The notes beneath the pieces are model-generated. The model was not told the DNA's origin, made no database searches, and worked only from the letters and a program-made list of their open reading frames with translations. Positions 8,745 through 16,887 of a stretch of 64,000 nucleotides of DNA are shown here, one piece after another; position 1 is the first letter of the stretch; each line of letters opens with the position of its first letter. The stretch is from the NCBI RefSeq assembly GCF_000969415.1, contig NZ_JZEX01000108.1, positions 1-64,000 of the forward strand, in the 5' to 3' direction. This stretch comes from Devosia geojensis (GTDB lineage Bacteria > Pseudomonadota > Alphaproteobacteria > Rhizobiales > Devosiaceae). Made by a program: the position numbers and the translations under genes.

Positions 8745-10285
8745 CGCAGCGCGCTCCTCATGGTATCGGCTTCCTGCGTTTCGAGGCCGAGCATGTAGGT
8801 GCCGAGCGTCTCAGCGTTCAAAGCCTCGGAATTGACGAAGGCGGCGACGATCCGGCCGCGGTAGAAGACCACCAGCCGGTCGGCGAGCGCTAAAAGCTCG
8901 CCGAGGTCGGCCGAGCTCAGCAGCACCGCCGCCCCGGCGTCGCGCGCGTCGGTGATCGACTTCCAGATGAACTGCGTCGCCCCGAGGTCGACGCCGCGCG
9001 TCGGCTGGTTGACGAGCAGCAGCTTAGGCTCCTCGGACAGCTCGCGCGCCACCACCACTTTCTGCATGTTGCCGCCAGAGAGCGTGCCGACGGCGGAGTT
9101 CGGTCCTCCGACGCGGATCGAGAACCGCTCGATGAGCGACACCGCGTTCTCGCGGATCGCCTTGAGGTCGAGGAGGCCCCGGCGCACGAACCGGGCATCG
9201 TCCAACCGCGTGGCGACGAGGTTCTCGGCGACGCTCGATCCTGTGGCGAGGCCTTGCGCGATGCGGTCCTCGGGAATGTTGGACAGTCCCTTGCCGCGCC
9301 GCTCCAGCACCGAGAGCGGCAGCATGTCGGCGCCGTCGAGATAGATGGCGCCCTCCGCCACCGGCCGCAGGCCCGCGACCGCTTCCAGCAGCTCGGCCTG
9401 TCCGTTGCCCTCGACGCCGACGAGGCCGACGATCTCGCCGGAATGGACCCTCAGGTTCAAATCCTCGGCGATGGTCGCGCCGTTGTCGCCGACGAGCTTC
9501 AAGGCCTTGATCTCGCAGGCGAGCGCCCCGGCCGTTTGCCCGCGCTCGACCCGCAGCGACACCTCGCGCCCGACCATCATGGTCGCAAGGCTCTGCTCGG
9601 TGACGCTTTTCGTCTCGACCTCGCCCACCGTCCGCCCGCCACGCATCACGGTGATGCGGTCGGAAATCTCCAGCACCTCCGGCAGCTTGTGGGCGATGAA
9701 GATGACCGTGCGGCCCTGCTCGACCAGCGAACGCACGGCAACGAAGAGCTCGGCCACCTCCTGCGGGGCGAGCACCGCCGTCGGCTCATCGAGGATGAGA
9801 ATGCGCGCGTTGCGGTAGAGGGCCTTGAGGATTTCCACCCGCTGCTGCTGGCCAACGGGCAGTTGCTCGACCGGCGTCAGCGGATCGACGTTGAGCCGGA
9901 AGCGTTCGGAGAGGGCCCGCACTTCGGCTATGGCCTTCTCCCGGTCGAAGCGGATGCCGGATTTCGGTTCGGAGCCCAGCACCACGTTCTCGTAGACGGT
10001 GAACGACGGCACGAGCGAAAAATGCTGGAACACCATGCCGATGCCCGCATCGATCGCCTCGCGCGGATTGGCGAAGGCGATCGCGTTGCCCTCGAGCCGC
10101 AACTCCCCGGCATCGGGCTTCTCGATGCCGAAGAGGATCTTCATCAGCGTCGACTTGCCAGCCCCGTTCTCGCCGACGACCGCGTGCACCTTGCCGGATT
10201 GTACCGAGAGGTCCACCCCGTCATTGGCGAGCGTGCCGCCGGGATAGGTCTTTCGGATGGCTATGGCTTCGAGCAGGGCGGCCAT
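8741..10285 (-). CDS. two-domain ABC ATPase of the BMP-type nucleoside importer
   Basis: 514 residues, two fused nucleotide-binding domains as in NupO/YufO. The N-terminal domain has Walker A GENGAGKST (38-46) and Walker B with LDEPTAVL. The C-terminal domain has a degenerate Walker A (GVEGNGQAE) and Walker B ending in NQPTRGVD, in which the usual catalytic Glu is Gln; this asymmetry is normal for sugar/nucleoside ATPases of this class. It is separated from the binding-protein gene by two repeats (10316-10463 and 10535-10621) but lies on the same strand, so it is probably still in the operon. Confidence 0.92.
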   Translation of the reverse strand: MAALLEAIAIRKTYPGGTLANDGVDLSVQSGKVHAVVGENGAGKSTLMKILFGIEKPDAGELRLEGNAIAFANPREAIDAGIGMVFQHFSLVPSFTVYENVVLGSEPKSGIRFDREKAIAEVRALSERFRLNVDPLTPVEQLPVGQQQRVEILKALYRNARILILDEPTAVLAPQEVAELFVAVRSLVEQGRTVIFIAHKLPEVLEISDRITVMRGGRTVGEVETKSVTEQSLATMMVGREVSLRVERGQTAGALACEIKALKLVGDNGATIAEDLNLRVHSGEIVGLVGVEGNGQAELLEAVAGLRPVAEGAIYLDGADMLPLSVLERRGKGLSNIPEDRIAQGLATGSSVAENLVATRLDDARFVRRGLLDLKAIRENAVSLIERFSIRVGGPNSAVGTLSGGNMQKVVVARELSEEPKLLLVNQPTRGVDLGATQFIWKSITDARDAGAAVLLSSADLGELLALADRLVVFYRGRIVAAFVNSEALNAETLGTYMLGLETQEADTMRSALR

Positions 10286-10315
10286 TCTGGGTGATCCATC
10301 TCAAATTCCGAGGCC

Positions 10316-10463
10316 GTCATTCCGGCGAAAGCCGGGATCCAGTAAGCACGAGTGTCGGAGTGTTTCCACTGGTTCATCCTTCCACCGGGTCATTCCCGCG
10401 AAAGCGGGAACCTCTGTTCATTGCTCACCCGGTAACGGAGGTCCCCGCTTTCGCGGGGATGAC
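10316..10463. repeat. composite palindromic repeat, family A (left outer arm plus inner module)
   Basis: GTCATTCCGGCGAAAGCCGG...CCAGTAA at 10316-10344 is a left outer arm; no right outer arm follows. The inner module runs from GTCATTCCCGCGAAAGCGGG at 10390 to the complement ending GGGGATGAC at 10463. It sits inside the purine operon between binding protein and ATPase genes. Together with 10535-10621 it accounts for the 10286-10628 gap; no gene is visible there. Confidence 0.85.
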
Positions 10464-10534
10464 CCGCTGTGGGGGGTATGGGGCAAGAACGGTACTGAGG
10501 CATGCACCCGCACCGTCTCGGCCTTCGGCCGATC

Positions 10535-10621
10535 CACCCTCTCCCACGAGGGGAGAGGGGAGGGTGCCACCCGTTCCCTTCTCCCCTCGTGGGAGAAGGT
10601 GCCCGCAGGGCGGATGAGGGG
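10535..10621. repeat. CT/GA-rich palindromic repeat, family B
   Basis: ACCCTCTCCCACGAGGGGAG and CTTCTCCCCTCGTGGGAGAA are two adjoining hairpins, ending in GGCGGATGAGGGGG. A near copy is at 30873-30961. It lies immediately after the stop codon of the BMP binding-protein gene on the minus strand and can fold in the transcript, so it may protect the 3' end of the binding-protein mRNA. Confidence 0.8.
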
Positions 10622-10628
10622 GTCTTCG

Positions 10629-11681
10629 TTACTGCATCACCGTATCGACTTCGATCTCGCCGGCGATGATCTGGGCTTCGACCGCGTCCACCTCGGCGCG
10701 CACCTCCGCCGGCACGGTCGCTTCGTAGTAGCTGTTCTTGGACAGCCCCACGGCCCCGTCGGCAAGGCCGAGCAGCACCGTCGAGCCGTAGGGCGCGGTG
10801 CCGGCCAGCGTCTGCTCGAGGGCGGTATAGAGCGATTGGCCGACCTTCTTTTCGACCGAGGTGAAGATCACTTCCGCCTGCGCCGCGTCGGTCGGGGCGA
10901 AGATCTCGGCCTGGTCGCTGTCGACGCCGACGGCGAGCTTGCCTTCGTCGCGCGCCGCCTGCAGCGCGCCAATGCCGGTGCCGCCCGCGATCGGGAAGAC
11001 GATATCGACGCCCTGTGCGAACTGGGCGAGCGCCAGCTCCTTGCCCCTGGCCGGATCGGTGAACGAGCCCGCGATCGCGCGGGTCACTTCCACGTCCGGA
11101 TTGGCCGCCTTGGCGCCCTGTTCGAAGCCGACGGCGAACTCGACGATCGTTGCCCCTTCGACGCCGAGGATTTCACCGAGCTTGCCCGTCTCGGAGATTT
11201 TGGCCGCCGCATAGCCGGCAAGGTAAGCCGCCGTCGAGGTGCGGTACTGGATGGCGAGGATGTTGGGGAAGGCGCCGCCCGAAAAGTCCGGCGTGTCGTC
11301 GAAGAGGATGAACCTGGTGTCCGGGTACTCCGGCGAGAGCGCCTGCATGAACCCGTTCATCTCCCAGGTGCCGCCGATGACGACGTCAAAACCCTGGTCG
11401 GTGGCGTCGGCCAGCGCCGGCTCCCAGCGGCCGCGGTCAAGGCCCGCCTCGATCACGGTCACCTCCACCGGCAGCTCGTCCTCGGCCCGCTGCAGGCCGG
11501 CGGCGGCGGAGTCGAAGAAGCTCTTGTCGCCGAGATTGCCGTGGACGACGAGGGCCACGGTCAGCGGGTTCTCCTCGGTATACTCCTGCGCCAGCACGGC
11601 CGGCGCCGAGACCGAGCCCATCAGCCCCGCCGCAAGGGCGAGGCCGGCAAAGCTGCGGCGGGTGAGTTTTCCTGAGGTCAT
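10629..11681 (-). CDS. BMP-family substrate-binding lipoprotein-like protein (purine nucleoside)
   Basis: 350 residues, periplasmic binding protein. The signal looks twin-arginine-like (LTRRSFAGLALAAG near residues 6-19) with likely cleavage after VLAQ near residue 32; no lipobox Cys is seen. The mature protein follows the BmpA/Med fold with the early segment VALVVHGNLGDKSFFDSA and a GGTGIGALQAARDEGK segment near the hinge. It gathers the ligand for the permeases at 6712-8744. It is 25 bp from the upstream nucleoside hydrolase gene, which points to a nucleoside ligand. Confidence 0.9.
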   Translation of the reverse strand: MTSGKLTRRSFAGLALAAGLMGSVSAPAVLAQEYTEENPLTVALVVHGNLGDKSFFDSAAAGLQRAEDELPVEVTVIEAGLDRGRWEPALADATDQGFDVVIGGTWEMNGFMQALSPEYPDTRFILFDDTPDFSGGAFPNILAIQYRTSTAAYLAGYAAAKISETGKLGEILGVEGATIVEFAVGFEQGAKAANPDVEVTRAIAGSFTDPARGKELALAQFAQGVDIVFPIAGGTGIGALQAARDEGKLAVGVDSDQAEIFAPTDAAQAEVIFTSVEKKVGQSLYTALEQTLAGTAPYGSTVLLGLADGAVGLSKNSYYEATVPAEVRAEVDAVEAQIIAGEIEVDTVMQ

Positions 11682-11706
11682 TCGGGGCGCTCCTTGTGGG
11701 GTTTTG

Positions 11707-12681
11707 TTATGCGGTTGCTATTCTCGCGCGAGGGGCAGGGGCGTAGGCGATGGATGCCTGGTAGAGCCCCACCAGCCGTTCGATGCGGCCTTCCTCGACG
11801 AGGGTGACCATGGGCGTGCCGAGGCGACCTGAAGGGTCGACGACGGTCATGCCGCGCGTGATGCCCGGCGCGAGCGCGACATCGACGGAAGCCTTGATCG
11901 ACCTGGTGACGATCGACGGCTCGATGACGACCGCGGCGGCGAACGGGTCGACGAAACGGAAGGCATCGCCCCCGCCATAGCCGGCAATGGTCTGGCGGGC
12001 GTGTTGCGCCAGCGCCTGCGAGAACGCCTTTTCCGGTCCCTCCGGAAGCGGCGCGAAGAGCGCATCGACGTCGGCGCCGACCATGTAATGGGTGACGCAC
12101 GGCTCCCACGGCACGACGACGGTCTCGATGTCGGCCTGGAAGACGATGGCGGCCGCTTCAGGGTCGGCGTAGATGTTGAACTCGGCCGCGGGCGTGGTGT
12201 TGCCGCGCCCGTAGACCGAGCCGCCCATGATGGTGAGCTGCCCGATGCCGACGGTGATCGTCGGCTCCAGCCGCAGCGCCAGCGCCAAATTGGTCAGCGG
12301 CCCGATCATCAGGATGTCGACCTTCTCGCCCCGCCCCGCCGCTTCCCGGAAGGTGCGGCGCAGGAACCCGATGGCGTCGGTGCTGGCGACCTGCCCGGTG
12401 CGGGCGGGGCGCGGCGCGCCGCCGAGCCCGTCTTCGCCATGAATGTGCTCGGCCGAGATGATGGGTTGGGCAAGCGGCCGGTCGGCGCCGCTGTGGACGG
12501 GAATATCGGTATCGGCGACGGCAAGCGTCGCAAGGATGTTACGGGTCGCGGCGGCGAGCCCCACATTGCCGAAAACGGTGGTGATCGCGTCCGGCGTGCG
12601 CCCGTTGGCGATCAGCATCAGCAGGGCCTGGGCGTCGTCGACGCCCCCATCGGTGTCCAGTATAAGGCGGTTGTGCGCCAC
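11707..12681 (-). CDS. inosine-uridine-type nucleoside hydrolase
   Basis: 324 residues. It begins with GTG at 12681, directly after the TAA of the preceding gene. The calcium-binding motif is DTDGGVDDAQ at residues 8-17 (usual form DTDPGxDDA, so Pro is Gly here). A downstream GNTTPAAEFNIYADPEAA segment and a PWEPCVTH segment are typical of the IunH fold. It cleaves ribonucleosides to base plus ribose. No signal peptide is present, so it acts in the cytosol after uptake. It lies between an amidohydrolase and the BMP binding protein in one operon. Confidence 0.92.
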   Translation of the reverse strand: MAHNRLILDTDGGVDDAQALLMLIANGRTPDAITTVFGNVGLAAATRNILATLAVADTDIPVHSGADRPLAQPIISAEHIHGEDGLGGAPRPARTGQVASTDAIGFLRRTFREAAGRGEKVDILMIGPLTNLALALRLEPTITVGIGQLTIMGGSVYGRGNTTPAAEFNIYADPEAAAIVFQADIETVVVPWEPCVTHYMVGADVDALFAPLPEGPEKAFSQALAQHARQTIAGYGGGDAFRFVDPFAAAVVIEPSIVTRSIKASVDVALAPGITRGMTVVDPSGRLGTPMVTLVEEGRIERLVGLYQASIAYAPAPRARIATA

Positions 12682-14025
12682 TTATGCAGCCTTTCTTGCT
12701 TCTTCCACGCGCGCCCAGAAATCCGTGTAGGTTTCCGTGTAGCGGGCGCGGATGTCCTTGTGGTCGTCGCGGGTGAGGGTGCGGTCGCGCACCAGCTGCT
12801 CACCGGCGACCCAGACATGTCGCACGTCCCGGCCGCTGCCGGAATAGACGAGAAGCGTCTCGACGTCGGGCGTTTCCGAATAACCCGGACCGCGAATGTC
12901 GATGGCGATGAGGTCGGCCGCCTTGCCGGCTTCCAGCGAGCCGGTCTCGTGGTCGAGCCCCAGCGCCCGCGCGCCCTCGATCGTCGCCATGCGGATGAGC
13001 TCGCGGCTGGAGATCGGCTGGGCGCGGCCCTCGCGGTGCGAGGCGACGAGACCCGCGACCTTCATTTCCGCGATCATGTCATAGGAATTGTTGGCCGCGA
13101 CATTGTCGGTGCCGAGCGCCACGACGACGCCGGCCTCGCGCAGCTTCACCGCCGGGCACATGCCTTCGCGGCCGGACCGCAGCCCCGCCGTTGCGCAATA
13201 GGCGACCGAGGCGGCAGGGGCAGCGGCAAAGATCGCGATGTCTTCGTCCGAGAGATCGAGGCAGTGTGCCGCGTGCACGCGACCGGCGAAGAACCCGTCG
13301 CGCGAGAGCGCTTGCGTCGCGGTAAGGCCATAGAGGGCGAGGGTCTGTTCGTTGTCCTCGGGACCGGCGGCCATGTGCAGGTGCATGCCGCAACCGTATT
13401 TGACCGCGAGCTCGACTTCGGCGCGCAGCAGGTCCTCGGAATTGTCGACATAGGGCGCGTGCGGCCCGAACCAGGGCACGATCCGCCCATCCGCCGAGCG
13501 CTGCTTCTCGATGAAGTCGGCGGCGTTCTGCAGCTCCTCGATGCCGCGCCCGGTATCGCCCAGCTGCACGATGCCGTAGGCGATGACGGCGCGCAGCCCG
13601 CTCTTTCCTGCCGCCTCTGCGATCTCCTCGGCAAAGAAATACTGGTCGCAGAATGTGGTGGTGCCCGACAGCGCCATCTCCGCGCAGGAGAGCGAGACCG
13701 CCGGACCGATGTCGGAGGGCAGCAGCGACAGCTCCGGCTCGCGGATGGAGTTGTACCAGCCCTCCATGGTGAGCAGGCTCTGCCCCTCGGAGCGCCCGCG
13801 GAAAAGCACCATGGCCGAATGGGTATGGGCGTTGACGAGGCCGGGCATGACGAGGTGGCCGGGCAGGGCAATGGCTTCGTCGAACCCGGCCGGGTCCGGC
13901 GTCGTCTCCTGAGGGCCGACGCCAGCGATGCGCTCGTCGCGGATGGCGACCCAGCCGCCCTCGAACACCGTATCGGCGCTATCCACAGTCAGCACCGTCA
14001 CATCGAAAATTAGTAGAGAACCCAT
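12682..14025 (-). CDS. ATZ/TRZ-family amidohydrolase (purine or SAH/MTA deaminase-like)
   Basis: 447 residues with the full metal site of the ATZ/TRZ deaminases: HTH at 67-69, His at 215/217, HAAH at 251-254 and Asp307 in LGTDN. This group includes guanine deaminase, 5'-methylthioadenosine/S-adenosylhomocysteine deaminase and triazine hydrolases. The context of nucleoside hydrolase and adenine-deaminase-like genes favours a purine substrate. It is the first gene of the minus-strand operon. The ATG at 14025 has no clear ribosome-binding site and forms part of a palindrome (14023-14036). Confidence 0.85.
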   Translation of the reverse strand: MGSLLIFDVTVLTVDSADTVFEGGWVAIRDERIAGVGPQETTPDPAGFDEAIALPGHLVMPGLVNAHTHSAMVLFRGRSEGQSLLTMEGWYNSIREPELSLLPSDIGPAVSLSCAEMALSGTTTFCDQYFFAEEIAEAAGKSGLRAVIAYGIVQLGDTGRGIEELQNAADFIEKQRSADGRIVPWFGPHAPYVDNSEDLLRAEVELAVKYGCGMHLHMAAGPEDNEQTLALYGLTATQALSRDGFFAGRVHAAHCLDLSDEDIAIFAAAPAASVAYCATAGLRSGREGMCPAVKLREAGVVVALGTDNVAANNSYDMIAEMKVAGLVASHREGRAQPISSRELIRMATIEGARALGLDHETGSLEAGKAADLIAIDIRGPGYSETPDVETLLVYSGSGRDVRHVWVAGEQLVRDRTLTRDDHKDIRARYTETYTDFWARVEEARKAA

Positions 14026-14036
14026 TTGACCAAATG
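14023..14036. promoter_or_regulatory. palindrome CATTTG-AC-CAAATG overlapping a start codon
   Basis: Perfect 6-bp arms around a 2-bp centre, covering the ATG of the minus-strand amidohydrolase. A related ATTTG-T-CAAAT sits at 14081-14091. Both are followed on the plus strand by GCAA. They may be binding sites for an unknown regulator or take part in start-site folding. Confidence 0.4.
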
Positions 14037-14039
14037 CAA

Positions 14040-14053
14040 GTAAAGCGGTTTAC
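14040..14053. promoter_or_regulatory. LacI-type operator candidate
   Basis: GTAAAGCGGTTTAC has the central CG and symmetrical GTAAA/TTTAC arms typical of LacI-family sites. It lies in the 162-bp divergent region between the two purine strings, one of which encodes a LacI regulator (14939-15949), so this is the probable site for joint control of both strings. Confidence 0.6.
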
Positions 14054-14187
14054 ATAGCGATCTAACGCCACTCCGACCGGATTTGTCAAATGCAATTGCG
14101 GCGCCTGTGCACAAACTCTAAGCGTAATGGCTTCTTGCACAATATCGCGGCAAGCATGGCTGACCTGCGCGCACGCGAAGGCCGCTG

Positions 14188-14955
14188 ATGGCCGGCGCGA
14201 TCGATATGTCCCGCGTAAGCTGGCCGGACGTCGCCGAGGCGCTGGAGCGCGGCGTCATCGCCGTGCTTGCCGTCGGCGCCGTCGAGCAGCACGGCGCCCA
14301 CCTGCCGCTGACCACGGATGCCGACCTCGCCCATGGCGTCGCAAGGCGCATCGCTGATGGCCTCGGTGCGCTCCTGCTGCCGCCGGTCGCCTATGGCGAT
14401 GCCTGGAACAACGAGGCTTTCCCCGGCACCCTCTCGATCTCGCCCGAAACGCTGCGCGCCGTGCTCGAGGATATCGGCCGCGGCCTCATCCGCATGAATG
14501 TCGAGGCGCTGGTGCTCGTCAACGGCCACTTCGGCAACCGCGAGCCCATCGCGCTCGCCGCCCGCACATTGACCGGCCAGGGCCTTCCGGTGCTGCATCT
14601 TGACTATCCGCGCCTCGAAGCGCTGGCCGTGCAGATCTGCGAGAGCGAGCCGGCGGGCTCTGGCTTCTATCACGCCGACGAGGTCGAGACCGCGATGATG
14701 CTGGCTTTGCGTCCGCAAGCAGTCGACATGAGCCGCGCGGCAGCAGAATATCCGGAATTCCCAGTGACTTTCGGACACGAACCCATGCAGCTGCGCGAGT
14801 TCAACACCACCGGCGTCTTCGGCGACCCGCGGCCGGCAACGGCCGGCAAGGGCGAGGCGCTGATCGCCGGCATCGTCGAGGCAAGCCTGCAACTGGTCGA
14901 AGCCTTCCGGCTTCGCCACAAGGGGCACGAGGTGACAGATGGCAACGCTCAATGA
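14188..14955 (+). CDS. creatininase-family amidohydrolase
   Basis: 255 residues with the creatininase fold signature: VGAVEQHGAHLPLTTDAD near residues 29-46 supplies Glu33, His35 and Asp metal ligands, followed by VNGHFGN (usual NGHGGN) and YHADEVETAMM. The family includes creatinine amidohydrolase, formamidopyrimidine hydrolases and mycofactocin MftE. The start ATG at 14188 is preceded by GAAGG at good spacing. It is the first gene of the plus-strand string; its 3' end overlaps the LacI gene by 17 bp. A cyclic amide or purine-derived substrate would fit the context, but this is inference. Confidence 0.85.
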   Translation: MAGAIDMSRVSWPDVAEALERGVIAVLAVGAVEQHGAHLPLTTDADLAHGVARRIADGLGALLLPPVAYGDAWNNEAFPGTLSISPETLRAVLEDIGRGLIRMNVEALVLVNGHFGNREPIALAARTLTGQGLPVLHLDYPRLEALAVQICESEPAGSGFYHADEVETAMMLALRPQAVDMSRAAAEYPEFPVTFGHEPMQLREFNTTGVFGDPRPATAGKGEALIAGIVEASLQLVEAFRLRHKGHEVTDGNAQ

Positions 14956-15949
14956 TGTCGCCGAGGAAGCCGGGGTTTCTCCCACCGCGGTCTCCCGCTA
15001 CCTCAACAACCGCATCGAGCTGCCGCAGGCGACCCGCGACCGGATCGACGCGGCCATCGCCAAGCTCGACTACCGCCCGAACCTCCTCGCCAAGCGCCTG
15101 TCGACCGGCAAGACCGAGGCCATCAGCCTCGTCACGCCCGAGATCGCCAACCCGTTCTTTGCCGAGCTCGCCGCTGCCGTCGAGGCCGAGGCCGAGCGGC
15201 ACGGCTATGCCGTCTACATCTCCTCGACCGGCGGCAGCCGCGCCAAGGAGATCGACGCCCTCAACCGCCTCCGCGACCAGCACGTCGACGGGCTCATCAT
15301 GATGACCAACCAGCCCGACGACGGCACGCTCGCCAGGCTCCTCAAGGGCGCCGGCAACGTCGTGCTGCTCGACGAGGACGTGCCCGACGTCGCGGTCCCG
15401 CGCGTCTTCGTCGAGAATGTCGAGGGCGCCTATCTCGCCGCTAACCACCTCATCGAATTGGGGCACGACGACATCGCCCTCATCAGCGGTCCGGCCGAGC
15501 TCTTTTCCGTGCGCGAGCGCCTCGCCGGCTTCGAGCGGGCGATGGACGAGGCGCGCCTGCCGGTGCGCGCGCACTGGATCCTGCTCAAGGACTATTCGCG
15601 CCAGTTCGGCTACGAGGCCATGAGGTGGCTCCTCAAGCAATCGCCGCGCCCGACCGCCGTCCTCGCCTGCTCGGACTACCTCGCCATCGGCGCCCTGAAA
15701 GCCGTGCGCGAGGCGGGGCTCACGGTGCCCGGCGACATCTCCCTCGTCGGCTTCGACGACATGCCGTTCGCCGAGTTGGTCGATCCGCCGCTGACGACCG
15801 TGCGCCAGCCTATCGCCGATATGGGCCGCATCGCCTTCGAGCGGCTGATGGCCGTTCTCAACAAGACGCCGGCGCCGGCGCTGACCCGCCTGCCGGTGGA
15901 GCTGGTGGTGCGCAAATCGGTGGCGCCGGCCAAACGAAAGACCAACTGA
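14939..15949 (+). CDS. LacI-family transcriptional regulator (purine region)
   Basis: 336 residues. The N-terminal helix-turn-helix reads LNDVAEEAGVSPTAVSRYLN at residues 4-23, followed by the hinge and a periplasmic-binding-protein-like effector domain ending near residue 330. It overlaps the creatininase-family gene, and its TGA is immediately followed by the ATG of the DUF1355 gene, so the three are coupled. The likely operator is the GTAAA..TTTAC site at 14040-14053. LacI regulators usually bind sugars, but PurR shows that purines are possible effectors. Confidence 0.9.
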   Translation: MATLNDVAEEAGVSPTAVSRYLNNRIELPQATRDRIDAAIAKLDYRPNLLAKRLSTGKTEAISLVTPEIANPFFAELAAAVEAEAERHGYAVYISSTGGSRAKEIDALNRLRDQHVDGLIMMTNQPDDGTLARLLKGAGNVVLLDEDVPDVAVPRVFVENVEGAYLAANHLIELGHDDIALISGPAELFSVRERLAGFERAMDEARLPVRAHWILLKDYSRQFGYEAMRWLLKQSPRPTAVLACSDYLAIGALKAVREAGLTVPGDISLVGFDDMPFAELVDPPLTTVRQPIADMGRIAFERLMAVLNKTPAPALTRLPVELVVRKSVAPAKRKTN

Positions 15950-16705
15950 ATGACCAAGCCGAAAATCCTCATCGCCGGGGAATCCTGGACCGTCCACTCC
16001 ATCCACCAGAAGGGCTTCGACAGCTTCACCACCACCGAATACGCCGAAGGCGTGCGCTGGCTGCGCTCGGCGCTGGAGGGCGCCGGGTGGGACGTGACCT
16101 ACCAGCCCGCGCACGTCGCGGCCCGCGAGTTCCCCGCGACCCCTGAGGATCTGGCCGCCTACGACTGCGTCGTGCTCTCGGATATCGGCGCCAACACCCT
16201 GCTGCTCCATCCGGACACCTTCGTGCGCTCAAAGGTGCTGCCCAACCGGCTAGAGGCCGTCCGCGACTATGTCGCCGACGGCGGCGGCTTCGTGATGGTG
16301 GGCGGGTACCTCACCTTCCAGGGCATCGACGCCAAGGCGCAGTATGCCGGCACGGCCATCGAAGAGGCATTGCCGGTGACGCTCTTCCGCCATGACGACC
16401 GGATCGAGGCCCCGCAGGGCGTTGTACCCGTGGTGGCGGATGCCGCGCACCCGATCGTTTCCGGCCTCGGCGGCGAGTGGCCCGCGCTCCTCGGCTACAA
16501 CCGGGTGGCGATGAAGAACGGCGCCGGCCTCGTCGCCTCCGTCGGCGCCGATCCGTTGATTGCCGCAGGCCAGTTCGGCAAGGGCAGGGCGGTCGCCTTC
16601 ACCTCCGACTGCGGCCCCCACTGGGCCCCGCCGCCCTTCGTCGAATGGCCGGGCTACGCCCGCCTCTGGGCACAGATCGCCGGCTGGGCGGCGGGACGGC
16701 TGTGA
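15950..16705 (+). CDS. DUF1355 glutamine-amidotransferase-like protein
   Basis: 251 residues, cytosolic. The opening KPKILIAGESWTVHSIHQKG and the segments CVVLSDIGANTLLL and GGGFVMVGGYLTFQG match the class-I glutamine-amidotransferase-like fold of DUF1355 proteins. No Cys is seen at the usual nucleophile elbow (the sequence there reads VMVGGY), so amidase activity is doubtful and a binding or structural role is possible. It starts right after the LacI stop codon. Homologues often occur beside sugar or nucleoside catabolic genes, but their function is not established. Confidence 0.75.
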   Translation: MTKPKILIAGESWTVHSIHQKGFDSFTTTEYAEGVRWLRSALEGAGWDVTYQPAHVAAREFPATPEDLAAYDCVVLSDIGANTLLLHPDTFVRSKVLPNRLEAVRDYVADGGGFVMVGGYLTFQGIDAKAQYAGTAIEEALPVTLFRHDDRIEAPQGVVPVVADAAHPIVSGLGGEWPALLGYNRVAMKNGAGLVASVGADPLIAAGQFGKGRAVAFTSDCGPHWAPPPFVEWPGYARLWAQIAGWAAGRL

Positions 16706-16782
16706 CAGAAGCACCGCGTGCCTTGGCACCATCCAGTACACACGGATGCCTCGGTCCCGCACAATGCTGATATCTTCACAGG

Positions 16783-16861
16783 GTCATTCCCGCGAAAGCG
16801 GGAACCTCTGTTTTCTCCACCGCTCCTTGTAAACAGAGGTCCCCGCTTTCGCGGGGATGAC
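16783..16861. repeat. palindromic repeat, family A inner module only
   Basis: GTCATTCCCGCGAAAGCGGG at 16783 pairs with CCCCGCTTTCGCGGGGATGAC ending at 16861, around a 30-bp spacer bearing CTCTGTTTTC and AAACAGAG. Outer arms are missing here. It sits in the 182-bp gap before the second adenine-deaminase-like gene. Confidence 0.85.
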
Positions 16862-16887
16862 CCCGAGCGGATCGAAAGACAGGTGCA

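Noticed and set aside
11707-12681. A broken nucleoside hydrolase because no ATG stands at its start
   Set aside because: A GTG stands at the expected place directly after the preceding stop codon, and all family motifs follow.
15950-16705. ThuA-type trehalose utilisation protein
   Set aside because: The fold is similar, but the opening KPKILIAGESW and the overall layout fit DUF1355 better, and no trehalose genes are nearby.
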